Origin: a virus
Direction: 5' to 3' (one strand)
Length of the DNA: 33,836 nucleotides
IMG/VR virus record: IMGVR_UViG_3300028837_000083
Span: 1 to 33,836 of that record
Shown: piece by piece, positions 23,603 to 30,058 of the stretch
Position numbering within the stretch: position 1 is the first letter of the stretch
Layout: every line of letters starts with the position of its first letter
The notes under the pieces: generated by a model
What the model was told of the DNA's origin: nothing
Seen by the model: only the letters and a program-made list of their open reading frames with translations
Database searches by the model: none
Translations under genes and position numbers: made by a program

Positions 23603-25390
23603 TTAAAGATGGGCGAGGGACCAGGCGTCGCCGCAACGTTCCGAACAGAAGAAATCTTGTCCGTCGTTATAAAAGACCCCCGCGGATTCGCGGAAGATCC
23701 GTCCGCAATATTTACACGCGCGTTCTTCTTCCCCGGTTTTTTCCGGGACCAGTTTCGGTTGTTGGTCGCGATCCAGGACGAAGGTTTCGGTCGTTCCAGA
23801 TCCCAGAAGGACTTCGTCCGCGTCCAGGCGGAATTCGGTCAGAAGATCGTCGAAGTCTTTTTCCAGAAGACCGGCGACGAAATCGACGGCGCGTTCGCCG
23901 ACGATCTTCCAGTTATCGCGATCATGGCGAACGGACTTCAGTTCCCCGGCGAATTCGGCGGCGACTGATTGCCAGTTGATCGCGTCTTCTTCCCCAGGGA
24001 CGGATCCATAGGGCGCCGTTAGCAGATGGACCCTTAATTCCTGGCGGGCTTTTATTACTTCTTCGGATAACCAGGCGATAATTTTCTTATCGGATCCGAA
24101 GGGGTCGTAAAGTTCGCGTCCCTTCTTCAGATATTCGGCGCTGAATTCGTCGCGGACCTTCTGATCGGGGACCTGGGGATCGTCGATCGAAGTCGACGTC
24201 GATCCTGGGATCTGGGGATTATTCCCGGTCCCTTTACAGAACGGACACCGGGAAGACGCCGATCCTTCGTAGTGTTCGCCGTCTGGATCGCGCCCGGATC
24301 CCTGGCAGGCGGGACATTCGATCGTCGGAAGGTTTCCGTCTTCGTCGATCAGGACTTCGCCCAGGTCTTCGATCGGGGGAAGTCCGTCCTTCGCGCGGCT
24401 GGCGTTAACCAGTCGCGCGGAGTCTTCCAGTAGGGCGTCGGTCGGATTTTCTGGCGGGGGTCCGATCCAGTCGAAACCGGATAGAGTCTTCAGGCAGGAT
24501 TTACAATCGACGTCTTTCGGGATCGACAGACCGGAGTCGCCGTAATATTCCGAACTATCCCGTCCGCATAAGGTCGCGGGCGTGTTCCCTTCTTCGTCTT
24601 CGATGGCGATATGAGTCTTCGTCGTCCCGGCTTTTTTCTTCAGAAATCCGAAGACGACCCAGACCTTTACGGGGAAGGGATCAGCGGGTCCCCATCGTAC
24701 GCGATCGACGACCGGGATCTTTTCGGCTTTTTCTTCCCAGTATTCTTTATGATCCTTTCGTCCTAATTCCTTCTGAAGTTCTTCCATTTCCGGTTCGCAG
24801 TTCGGACAATACGCGGCGCCCGACGGCGTTTCTTTCATTTCCAGATTACAGTTTTCGCAGATATTCATTTCGTCTTTTCCTTCCTTTGGGGGGACTCCTG
24901 GTCGGTCTGATCGGTCCGAAATCTGGGTAGGAAATTTCGACTTCTGATCCCATTCGGGGGTCGATAGGACGTTCGTTATTTCCCAGGTCCCGATAGCGGA
25001 AATCGTCAATCCGTCCAGGTAGTAAACGATCCCCTTCTTCTTATAGAAGACTTCGATTTTATATCCGTCGACCTGGGCGGTTCCGATTATTCGTCCGTCT
25101 TCGCGGGTTTCCATATTTCGGATCGACCTTCGAGCTTCGCGCTGGATCCGGCGACTGGGCGCCAGATATGGGAAGATGGATTGGGTCGATCGGGGGATAA
25201 CGACGATCTGATCCTTCAGGATCTTTACGTCGTCGACCAGAAGTTCGAATTCCATATGCGGAAATCTTTTATTCAGATCTAGGACCTGGGCGTTCGCGTC
25301 GTTTTCGTCCAGATGGACTTCCCAGATTGATTCCTTATCGTGCGGGCGGTCATATTCTTTTCGTGTTTCGCTGATCGTGTAAGTTTTCAT
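23603..25390 (-). CDS. Large multi-zinc-ribbon protein, possible gene fusion
   Basis: 595 residues from ATG 25390 (GGAAAGG upstream; the longer frame to 25426 lacks one). It contains at least four Cys clusters: CENC...CPNC (178-198), C276...CKSC (276-299), CPACxGSG...CPFCKGTG (359-388, DnaJ-like zinc hairpin) and CKYCG...CSERC (559-586). Between them are unrelated segments such as THIAIEDEEGNTPATLCG, known as a stand-alone motif in phages. An internal ATG at 24868 carries its own strong AGGAAGGAAAA site. So this looks like several small genes joined by loss of stops, or a start inside the gene. First gene of the leftward block. Confidence 0.65.
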   Translation of the reverse strand: MKTYTISETRKEYDRPHDKESIWEVHLDENDANAQVLDLNKRFPHMEFELLVDDVKILKDQIVVIPRSTQSIFPYLAPSRRIQREARRSIRNMETREDGRIIGTAQVDGYKIEVFYKKKGIVYYLDGLTISAIGTWEITNVLSTPEWDQKSKFPTQISDRSDRPGVPPKEGKDEMNICENCNLEMKETPSGAAYCPNCEPEMEELQKELGRKDHKEYWEEKAEKIPVVDRVRWGPADPFPVKVWVVFGFLKKKAGTTKTHIAIEDEEGNTPATLCGRDSSEYYGDSGLSIPKDVDCKSCLKTLSGFDWIGPPPENPTDALLEDSARLVNASRAKDGLPPIEDLGEVLIDEDGNLPTIECPACQGSGRDPDGEHYEGSASSRCPFCKGTGNNPQIPGSTSTSIDDPQVPDQKVRDEFSAEYLKKGRELYDPFGSDKKIIAWLSEEVIKARQELRVHLLTAPYGSVPGEEDAINWQSVAAEFAGELKSVRHDRDNWKIVGERAVDFVAGLLEKDFDDLLTEFRLDADEVLLGSGTTETFVLDRDQQPKLVPEKTGEEERACKYCGRIFRESAGVFYNDGQDFFCSERCGDAWSLAHL

Positions 25391-25414
25391 TTTCCCTTTT
25401 TCCTTTCCGGGCGC

Positions 25415-25460
25415 CGTATCGCGCATATAAAGTATGTGGGAAGAAGGGTCGAAATAGTCT
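25415..25460 (-). promoter_or_regulatory. Leftward promoter candidate
   Basis: The minus strand has an AT-rich CATACTTTATATG that could serve as -10, with a weak TTCGAC about 16 bases upstream. The leftward block must start here, but the hexamers are poor. Confidence 0.3.
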
Positions 25461-25500
25461 GACGTTTACCTGACAGATTCGGGGGTCGTCTATTTGACAG
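25459..25500. repeat. Possible operator repeats TGAC(A)G
   Basis: CTGACG (25459), CTGACAG (25470) and TTGACAG (25494) share TGAC(A)G, with starts 11 and 24 bases apart, about one and just over two helical turns. They flank or overlap the rightward -35. They suit an XRE-type repressor from the adjacent gene. Confidence 0.4.
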
Positions 25501-25521
25501 GGGGAAGAAAATCGTTATACT
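25494..25521 (+). promoter_or_regulatory. Rightward early promoter (sigma70-type)
   Basis: TTGACA (25494-25499) and TATACT (25516-25521) with a 16-base spacer. Perfect -35 and five of six -10 matches, standing 31 bases before the XRE gene start. Best promoter seen in the window. Confidence 0.8.
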
Positions 25522-25552
25522 GGATCCGGGACGACCTGGAAGAAAGGTCGAA

Positions 25553-25762
25553 ATGAAGGAACCTATGATTCGAACGAACTTCGGCGCGGTAATGGAAGAA
25601 AAGGGAATTTCGATCGGGCGGCTGGAACGCGACGCCGGGATCTGTCGCAATACCGCGCGGGACTTCCGCCGGGATCGTCTTAAGCGGCTGGATCTGGGAA
25701 CGTTGGCGAAGGTCGTCCGGGTCCTGGACGTCCCGATCGACGAATTAATAATGCTATACTGA
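25553..25762 (+). CDS. XRE-family small repressor (Cro-like)
   Basis: 69 residues, all helix-turn-helix. FGAVMEEKGISIGRLERDAGICRNTARDF and LGTLAKVVRVLDVPIDELI follow the XRE pattern, with recognition helix around 25-37. Its size and place, directly after a strong promoter and before the initiator gene, match Cro-type regulators. A second ATG at 25565 is possible, but AGAAAGG before 25553 decides. No long CI-type partner exists in the window, so lysogeny control, if present, is incomplete. Confidence 0.8.
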   Translation: MKEPMIRTNFGAVMEEKGISIGRLERDAGICRNTARDFRRDRLKRLDLGTLAKVVRVLDVPIDELIMLY

Positions 25763-25884
25763 TTTACCGATCGACATTCGAAACGGGCGCCGGTCCGGGG
25801 TTAGACTCCCCGTCCTTTCGTCCGGTCTTCCGGTCTTAGATCGGCGTCCTTTTCGACGGTCGATTAACGAAAGGAAAAAAGTCT
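25763..25884 (+). promoter_or_regulatory. Gap with small hairpin and tandem TCCGGTCT
   Basis: CGGGG (25796-25800) pairs with CCCCG (25808-25812) over seven bases. Then TCCGGTCT occurs twice back to back (25821-25836), followed by TTTTCG. This could be an attenuator or a protein site between the repressor and initiator genes. GAAAGG precedes the next ATG. Confidence 0.35.
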
Positions 25885-26685
25885 ATGGCGATCGAAGTCA
25901 TAAATGCGGTCCTAGAATCGAAGGCGGAAAACCCTTCGAAGAAATGGGTCCTTCTGGGATTGGCGAATCATTCGGGACCTGACGGGCGGAACTGCTATCC
26001 GTCCGTTCGTCGTTTAATGGTCTATGGCGGTCTTTCAGAATCAACGGTCCGGGCGAAACTGGGGGAACTGCGCGACGATGGTCTGATCCGGGTCGTTCGC
26101 AAGGCGTCCAGGTATAGACCGACCGAATATATGATCGACGTCGATCGCCTGGTCGAAATGCGGGATCCTATCCTGGACGAACTTTCGGGGAAGACCCCCA
26201 AATCCGGGACAGAAAACGTTGAGCTGTCGAATGGGACCCCCATATCTGGGGGGTTAAAAGACAGGGGTCCAGGAAATGGAGGTCTGGACGACCAGGGGTC
26301 CATTTCCCGGATACCAGGGGTCCAGGAGCCGGAGTCCAGGGGTCCAGGAGATGGACCCGAACCGTCCTTTAACCTTTTAATTAAACCATCAGATTTAAAT
26401 ATTTCTTTCGATCAAAGCGGATTTATTCAGGCGAAGATCGGGATCCTGGGTCAAGTCACCGGCGGGAAACCCCATATCCTACCGCCGACCTGGGATCTGT
26501 ACGATCATACCTTCGCCGCGTCGGTCGAAGACGGGACCGGCGTCGTTATCTGCGTAGGCGAAGATCCCGATTATCAGAAATTATATCTTCGGGACCGGGC
26601 GACCCTTTTCAGGAATCATTGGTTCGGGGTCGACCTGGTCGAATTCATAACGGAGTCGGAATGGAAAAAAACGAAGACGGACTGA
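25885..26685 (+). CDS. O-like replication initiator with internal origin
   Basis: 266 residues. Residues 1-80 are a winged helix-turn-helix domain of phage replication proteins: KKWVLLGLANHSGPDGRNCYPSVRRLM then LSESTVRAKLGELRDDGLI (helix-turn-helix at about 38-75). Residues 105-165 are a Gly/Pro-rich linker whose DNA carries four direct repeats (126-154 in codons). The C-terminal 100 residues hold PPTWDLYDHTFAASVEDGTGVVICVG and a last helix, the part that would contact a helicase loader or helicase. Gene order, domain order and iterons inside the gene are as in lambda O. Helicase or loader genes were not recognised. Confidence 0.7.
   Translation: MAIEVINAVLESKAENPSKKWVLLGLANHSGPDGRNCYPSVRRLMVYGGLSESTVRAKLGELRDDGLIRVVRKASRYRPTEYMIDVDRLVEMRDPILDELSGKTPKSGTENVELSNGTPISGGLKDRGPGNGGLDDQGSISRIPGVQEPESRGPGDGPEPSFNLLIKPSDLNISFDQSGFIQAKIGILGQVTGGKPHILPPTWDLYDHTFAASVEDGTGVVICVGEDPDYQKLYLRDRATLFRNHWFGVDLVEFITESEWKKTKTD
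26262..26346 (+). repeat. Iterons: four direct repeats CAGGGGTCCA
   Basis: CAGGGGTCCA at 26262-26271, 26293-26302, 26315-26324 and 26337-26346. Starts are 31, 22 and 22 bases apart, near three, two and two helical turns. Three of the copies extend to CAGGGGTCCAGGA. All lie within the initiator gene's linker, and the amino acid pattern is not repetitive enough to require them. Confidence 0.85.
26367..26435 (+). other. AT-rich unwinding region candidate (origin)
   Basis: This stretch, just 20 bases after the last iteron, includes TTTAACCTTTTAATTAAA, ATTTAAATATTTC and ATCAAAGC. It is far more AT-rich than its surroundings. Iterons followed by AT-rich DNA inside the initiator gene is the architecture of lambda ori. 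Confidence 0.7.
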
Positions 26686-27515
26686 CTCAGGAAATGCGGG
26701 ACGATATAGTCGTCGACGTCGACCTGGTCGAACTTCTGAATTCGGGATCGACGGAAGTATCCAAGCATTACGGATACGAACCGGACGGCGGTCGCGGGAT
26801 AGAAAAGATCCAGGAAATCGAACGGGCGCTGGAAGACGGCGATATTCGGTTTATAAAAGACGTCACGCCGCGACCCTGGAATGACCGGGTCGACTTCGAA
26901 ACCTGGGGACTGGTTATCCCCGAAGATTTATCCCGCGAAGATCATAGATCCGTCGGTCTATCCCTGGCGGCTATGAAAAAGGCGGTCCATTACTGGGTCG
27001 GCGACTGGATCCGTTTCGGGGTCTGGAAATGGGGCGACGAATTCTTTCAGGAAATCGACGCGGAAGACTGGGCGGACGGTTTTATTTCCCAGGAATTCGG
27101 CTTTACGTTTAAGACAGTCCAGAACGACTTATGGGTCTGCGAACGGGTCGATCCTGACGTCCGTAAACTGGCGCCCGCGTTCGGCTATTCCGACGCCGTC
27201 GCGGTCCTTCCCAGGGACGACCAGGTCCGGGTCCTGAAACAAGCGCGGCGCCTGGGCTGGAAGATCCAGAAGGTCCGCGACGTGAAAAGGCGGATCCGCC
27301 AGGTCCGGGGGGAAATCCCATATCGAAAAGAAAATATAAAAGTTTCCAGTCCAGATCCCGATCGACAATTCCGGCGCCTGGTCGGACTCTATCTAGCGAT
27401 CGAAGACTGGATCCGGGCTTATCAGTATTACGGCGGCGGGCGGCTGGCGCATAGGACAATTCAGAAGAAGCGGATCCGGGCGAAGATTATCAGGGAACTG
27501 CAGGAGTCGAAATGA
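26661..27515 (+). CDS. Phage/plasmid-type protein of unknown role (WxGDWxxxG family)
   Basis: 284 residues from ATG 26661, chosen for GGAGTCGGA upstream; it overlaps the initiator gene by 25 bases. Residues about 95-200 show LSLAAMKKAVHYWVGDWIRFG, EEFFQ-like GDEFFQEI, then TFKTVQNDLWVCERV and VLPRDDQVRVLKQARRLGWKIQKVRDVKRRI. This set resembles a family widely found in phages and plasmids with a W-x-GDW-x2-G core followed by helices for DNA binding. The exact function in replication or transcription is unknown. The C-terminal 70 residues are basic. Confidence 0.55.
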   Translation: MEKNEDGLTQEMRDDIVVDVDLVELLNSGSTEVSKHYGYEPDGGRGIEKIQEIERALEDGDIRFIKDVTPRPWNDRVDFETWGLVIPEDLSREDHRSVGLSLAAMKKAVHYWVGDWIRFGVWKWGDEFFQEIDAEDWADGFISQEFGFTFKTVQNDLWVCERVDPDVRKLAPAFGYSDAVAVLPRDDQVRVLKQARRLGWKIQKVRDVKRRIRQVRGEIPYRKENIKVSSPDPDRQFRRLVGLYLAIEDWIRAYQYYGGGRLAHRTIQKKRIRAKIIRELQESK

Positions 27516-27736
27516 AGGAATGTCCGATAAGTGAATTCGAAGCGGCGATCCTGGATCTGGTCCCGCATGGGTACGGGCGAACGATCGTCGATATAACCAG
27601 GCGGCATTATGGCGGGAACGGAAACAAGGGCGAACGATCGGCGGTTTCGCGCGCCCTGCGTTATTTATGGCAGAAGAAGATCGTCGTTTTTACCAGGAAT
27701 ATTTACGGGCGAACGATCTATCGTCGAATCATGTGA
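27512..27736 (+). CDS. Small winged-helix-like protein
   Basis: 74 residues. FEAAILDLVPHGYGRTIVDITRRHYGG, then SAVSRALRYLWQKKIVVFTRNIYGRTIYRRIM: helix, helix, recognition-like helix and a beta wing. A DNA-binding regulator is likely. Starts inside the upstream stop (ATGA) with GGAGTCGAA before it. Confidence 0.6.
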   Translation: MKECPISEFEAAILDLVPHGYGRTIVDITRRHYGGNGNKGERSAVSRALRYLWQKKIVVFTRNIYGRTIYRRIM

Positions 27737-27749
27737 AGGGAAGGAAATA

Positions 27750-27956
27750 ATGGACGTCGTTATTTACACGAAAACCGGGGTCGGAAATATCCTTTCGGAA
27801 GAAATAAAAGATATTAAGCATATCGAAATAACGGTCGATAATTCCATGTTTCGAATCGATCCCCTGGACGAAGGAATAACGATCTGCGAATTCGGATCCC
27901 GGCGTCTGATCCTGGTCCCGGATTCGGAAGAAGCGATCGGGATTATTACGAACTGA
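27750..27956 (+). CDS. Small beta-rich protein, unknown
   Basis: 68 residues from ATG 27750 (GGAAGGAAATA upstream). Strands VVIYTKTG, IEITVDNSMFRIDPL, ITICEFGSRRLILVP. No family recognised. Confidence 0.6.
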   Translation: MDVVIYTKTGVGNILSEEIKDIKHIEITVDNSMFRIDPLDEGITICEFGSRRLILVPDSEEAIGIITN

Positions 27957-27969
27957 AAGGAATAAAGAA

Positions 27970-28182
27970 ATGTCGAAAAGGATCGGACCCTATATCCCCC
28001 AGATCGGGGAAAATGTTTTCGTCGGGATAGCGACGGCGCGGGTCGAAGACCTGGAAATCGACTTCGTCGGATCCCGCGCCCTGGTCCGATATATAGGGAC
28101 CCATATCCCAGAAGATCGGCGTTCCGAATGGGTCGACCTATCCAGGATTAAAGAAATAAAAAAGCGAAAGGGTCGGAAATGA
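27970..28182 (+). CDS. Small SH3/Tudor-like protein, unknown
   Basis: 70 residues: IPQIGENVFVGIATARVEDLEIDFVGSRALVRYIG then WVDLSRIKEIKKRKGRK. The strand pattern and GENV-V turn suggest an SH3-like barrel with a basic tail. Function unknown. Overlaps the next small gene (ATGA). Confidence 0.55.
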   Translation: MSKRIGPYIPQIGENVFVGIATARVEDLEIDFVGSRALVRYIGTHIPEDRRSEWVDLSRIKEIKKRKGRK

Positions 28183-28283
28183 AACCAGGCGAAGTGGTAC
28201 TTCTGATAATGCTTATACTGGGGATCTTCGGTTCGGGATTCGCTGGCGGATATTTCTTATCGCAATATAGAAAGGGGGAATAA
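28179..28283 (+). CDS. 34-residue membrane peptide
   Basis: Short gene of 35 codons starting at 28179 in the upstream stop (ATGA) and ending by sharing TAATG with the next. It has one membrane span (VVLLIMLILGIFGSGFAGG) and a charged YRKGE tail. The packing with both neighbours supports expression. Possibly a lysis or exclusion peptide; unproven. Confidence 0.65.
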   Translation: MKPGEVVLLIMLILGIFGSGFAGGYFLSQYRKGE

Positions 28284-28477
28284 TGGCAGTAACGACGGGG
28301 AAAAATTGTTACTGCCATACGTGCGAAAAACCCTTCCATTATTTAGGGATCACCCGTCACAGGGCAATGCACAAGGACCGGCGGGAAGATTGCAAGATAA
28401 CGTATACAGACGGGGACACTTATTTACATAGATTTTCGCAAAGCGAAAGGGTAAAAAATGGCGGCGCCCATAAATAA
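28283..28477 (+). CDS. Small C2H2-type zinc finger protein
   Basis: 64 residues. CHTCEKPF then H22 region GITRHRAMH gives Cys-x2-Cys and His-x3-His spaced like a C2H2 finger, with an extra Cys nearby. The C-terminus is charged (FSQSERVKNGG). Such fingers occur in phage early genes, for DNA or protein contacts. Confidence 0.65.
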   Translation: MAVTTGKNCYCHTCEKPFHYLGITRHRAMHKDRREDCKITYTDGDTYLHRFSQSERVKNGGAHK

Positions 28478-28796
28478 CAAGTCGTCCTTAAGGTGCGAAG
28501 CGGTTTCGGATCCCGTATTTAAATATTACAGACGCGGGATCTGGATCTATTTCGGGGAATTCCGGGACTCTTTACGGGACGGGATCCTTCCCCCTGGGTC
28601 GATATGGAAGATTGGGGCGCCCTGGATCGAAGGCGCCGTCGATACGATCGTCCAGGTCGTCCCCCATCCAGACGTAACGGGTCGCGAATGGGACCTGGGC
28701 GAATGGGATTCCCCGGCGCCCCAGACCCTGGTCGACGTTACGACCGGCTTTTCTGTCGATCTTCCGTCCCTTTCCAGGGTCGGCGGGGGAATCTGA
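28458..28796 (+). CDS. Small protein, unknown
   Basis: 112 residues; ATG 28458 overlaps the preceding gene by 20 bases and has AAAGGGTAAAA upstream. The sequence contains GIWIYFGEFRDSLRDGILPPGSIWKIGAPWIEGAVDTIVQVVPHP and strand-rich SPAPQTLVDVTTGFSVDL. No recognised family. An overlap this long with a 64-residue gene is unusual but the coding signal is good. Confidence 0.55.
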   Translation: MAAPINNKSSLRCEAVSDPVFKYYRRGIWIYFGEFRDSLRDGILPPGSIWKIGAPWIEGAVDTIVQVVPHPDVTGREWDLGEWDSPAPQTLVDVTTGFSVDLPSLSRVGGGI

Positions 28797-28798
28797 AT

Positions 28799-29026
28799 AT
28801 GGCATATATAACGACCTATATCTGTAAGACCTGCGACGGGGATCCCGAATTCGAAGGGATCCGGGAAATAGAAAAGCATATGAAGGAAATTCACCCGGAC
28901 GAAGGAATGATCGGATCCCGAAAAGGGATCGAATTTCTGGACGGCGCTAAGGGATGGTTTCGGAATACCTTCGAAGTAAAGATCGGGGACGTCGATCTGA
29001 TCCAGGTCGACGTAGCGGTCGAATGA
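28799..29026 (+). CDS. Small C2H2-like zinc protein
   Basis: 75 residues from ATG 28799. C9-x2-C12 in YICKTC and H-x4-H in HMKEIH form a C2H2-like set in the first 35 residues; the remainder has strands ending DLIQVDVAVE. The stop shares bases with the next start (ATGA). Confidence 0.6.
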   Translation: MAYITTYICKTCDGDPEFEGIREIEKHMKEIHPDEGMIGSRKGIEFLDGAKGWFRNTFEVKIGDVDLIQVDVAVE

Positions 29027-29349
29027 CCAGGCGCCGACGGGCGGGTCCCAGATTCACGAAGAAGGACGCGACCCAGGACTGGTTCGTCCAGGAAATAAGG
29101 AAATATCCGGGCGTTTCCGTCTTCGAAACGAACGACGTCGGCGGCGGATTCGGGGACGTCGTCGTCGGTTTCCGGGGTCAGACGATGATCGTCGAAATAA
29201 AGGTCCCAGGGAAACGCGACGACCTGACAGAAAACGAAAAGAAATTCCGGGATACCTGGACCGGCGCTTATATGGTCGCGTGTATCCCGGACGAAGTCCT
29301 GGACGCTATGGGATTCTTCGATGGGATCCCGAAAGGAGTCGAGAAATGA
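29023..29349 (+). CDS. VRR-NUC/Holliday-junction-like nuclease
   Basis: 108 residues from ATG 29023. Residues 35-60 contain FETNDVGGGFGDVVVGF and MIVEIK, a D45...E58-x-K60 core as in VRR-NUC and archaeal-resolvase-like enzymes. LTENEKKFRDTWTGAYMV after it resembles the motif following that core in small phage nucleases. The metal residues are visible, activity is inferred. Basic N-terminus (TRRRRAGPR). Its role could be branched DNA cleavage in recombination or packaging. Confidence 0.75.
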   Translation: MTRRRRAGPRFTKKDATQDWFVQEIRKYPGVSVFETNDVGGGFGDVVVGFRGQTMIVEIKVPGKRDDLTENEKKFRDTWTGAYMVACIPDEVLDAMGFFDGIPKGVEK

Positions 29350-29555
29350 TTAAGACATATAAGTCCGAAAAGGCTATGGAACGGGGAATTAAGAAGCTGG
29401 AAAAAAAAGGCTGGATCGTTCGATCGGTCGATACTGTCGATCCCGGCTATGGATGTTTAAAGACCGGATGCCTGGGGGTCCTTTTTCTTCCCCTGGCACT
29501 ATTAGGAAAAAAACCGAAATACTTCCGGGTCGTCTTTCAGAAGGCGGGGAAATGA
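29346..29555 (+). CDS. Small protein with hydrophobic stretch
   Basis: 69 residues from ATG 29346, overlapping the nuclease stop by four bases. YKSEKAMERGIKKLEKKGWIVRSVDT is a charged helix-strand start; GCLGVLFLPLALLG near 45-58 is hydrophobic, possibly a membrane patch; end VVFQKAGK. GGAGTCGAGAA precedes it. Unknown function. Confidence 0.6.
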   Translation: MIKTYKSEKAMERGIKKLEKKGWIVRSVDTVDPGYGCLKTGCLGVLFLPLALLGKKPKYFRVVFQKAGK

Positions 29556-29761
29556 AAACGTTCGAAGTTTACCTGGAAAAATACCACGAAGCGTTGGTCG
29601 GCGGATATACAGAAGGTCGACATTTTTATATTGAAGCGAAAGACGCGCGGGAAGCGTTTAAACTTGTCGACGAATACACCGGAACGAATCCTATAATGTT
29701 AATTAGGGTCGAAGAAGTCGCAGGGCGGATTTATCCGAAGAAGAAAGGACGGACCCCATGA
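29552..29761 (+). CDS. Small protein, unknown
   Basis: 69 residues from ATG 29552, coupled by ATGA overlap. KTFEVYLEKYHEALVGGYTEGRHFYIEAKDAREAFKLVDEYTG looks like a ferredoxin-type alpha/beta mini-domain seen in small phage proteins. No catalytic motif. Confidence 0.6.
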   Translation: MKTFEVYLEKYHEALVGGYTEGRHFYIEAKDAREAFKLVDEYTGTNPIMLIRVEEVAGRIYPKKKGRTP

Positions 29762-30015
29762 ATCACGCGGTGGAAATCCAGATCGAAGCGGGGAAGGCTT
29801 GTTATAAATGCGGACATACGCCGGGAGTCGTTCCGTTGGGGACTCATTATATCGAATACGTTCCAGGACGTCCCCCCGATAGTTCTTTTCGCGGAGGGCG
29901 GGACGATTGTTTAAAAATAACCTGTTCACAATGCGGTTATTCCTGGCGGGTCGAAACCCTGGATCAGCGGAAGAAGAAGGCGAAGGAAGAAAAGGACTTC
30001 GCCCAGGGCGGCTAG
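29758..30015 (+). CDS. Zinc-ribbon small protein
   Basis: 85 residues. CYKCG (15-19) and C-x2-CGY (about 56-60) form a zinc ribbon with a third Cys nearby (DDCLKITC). Basic Lys/Arg tail. The ribosome site AAAGGACGGACCCC resembles the recurrent leader. Its stop TAG 30013-30015 lies inside the CTAG element. Confidence 0.65.
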   Translation: MNHAVEIQIEAGKACYKCGHTPGVVPLGTHYIEYVPGRPPDSSFRGGRDDCLKITCSQCGYSWRVETLDQRKKKAKEEKDFAQGG

Positions 30016-30025
30016 ACGCCCCTAG
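30003..30025 (-). repeat. CTAG palindromic element, copy 4 (reverse orientation)
   Basis: CTAGACGCCCCTAG (30012-30025) is the reverse complement of the CTAGGGGCGTCTAG core, and with CCAGGGCGG before it matches the copy at 9449 at 22 of 23 positions. It precedes the methyltransferase gene and includes the stop codon of the zinc-ribbon gene. Confidence 0.7.
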
Positions 30026-30058
30026 CAGGGCGCCGTTACACCCTTAAGGCGTGTTCGT

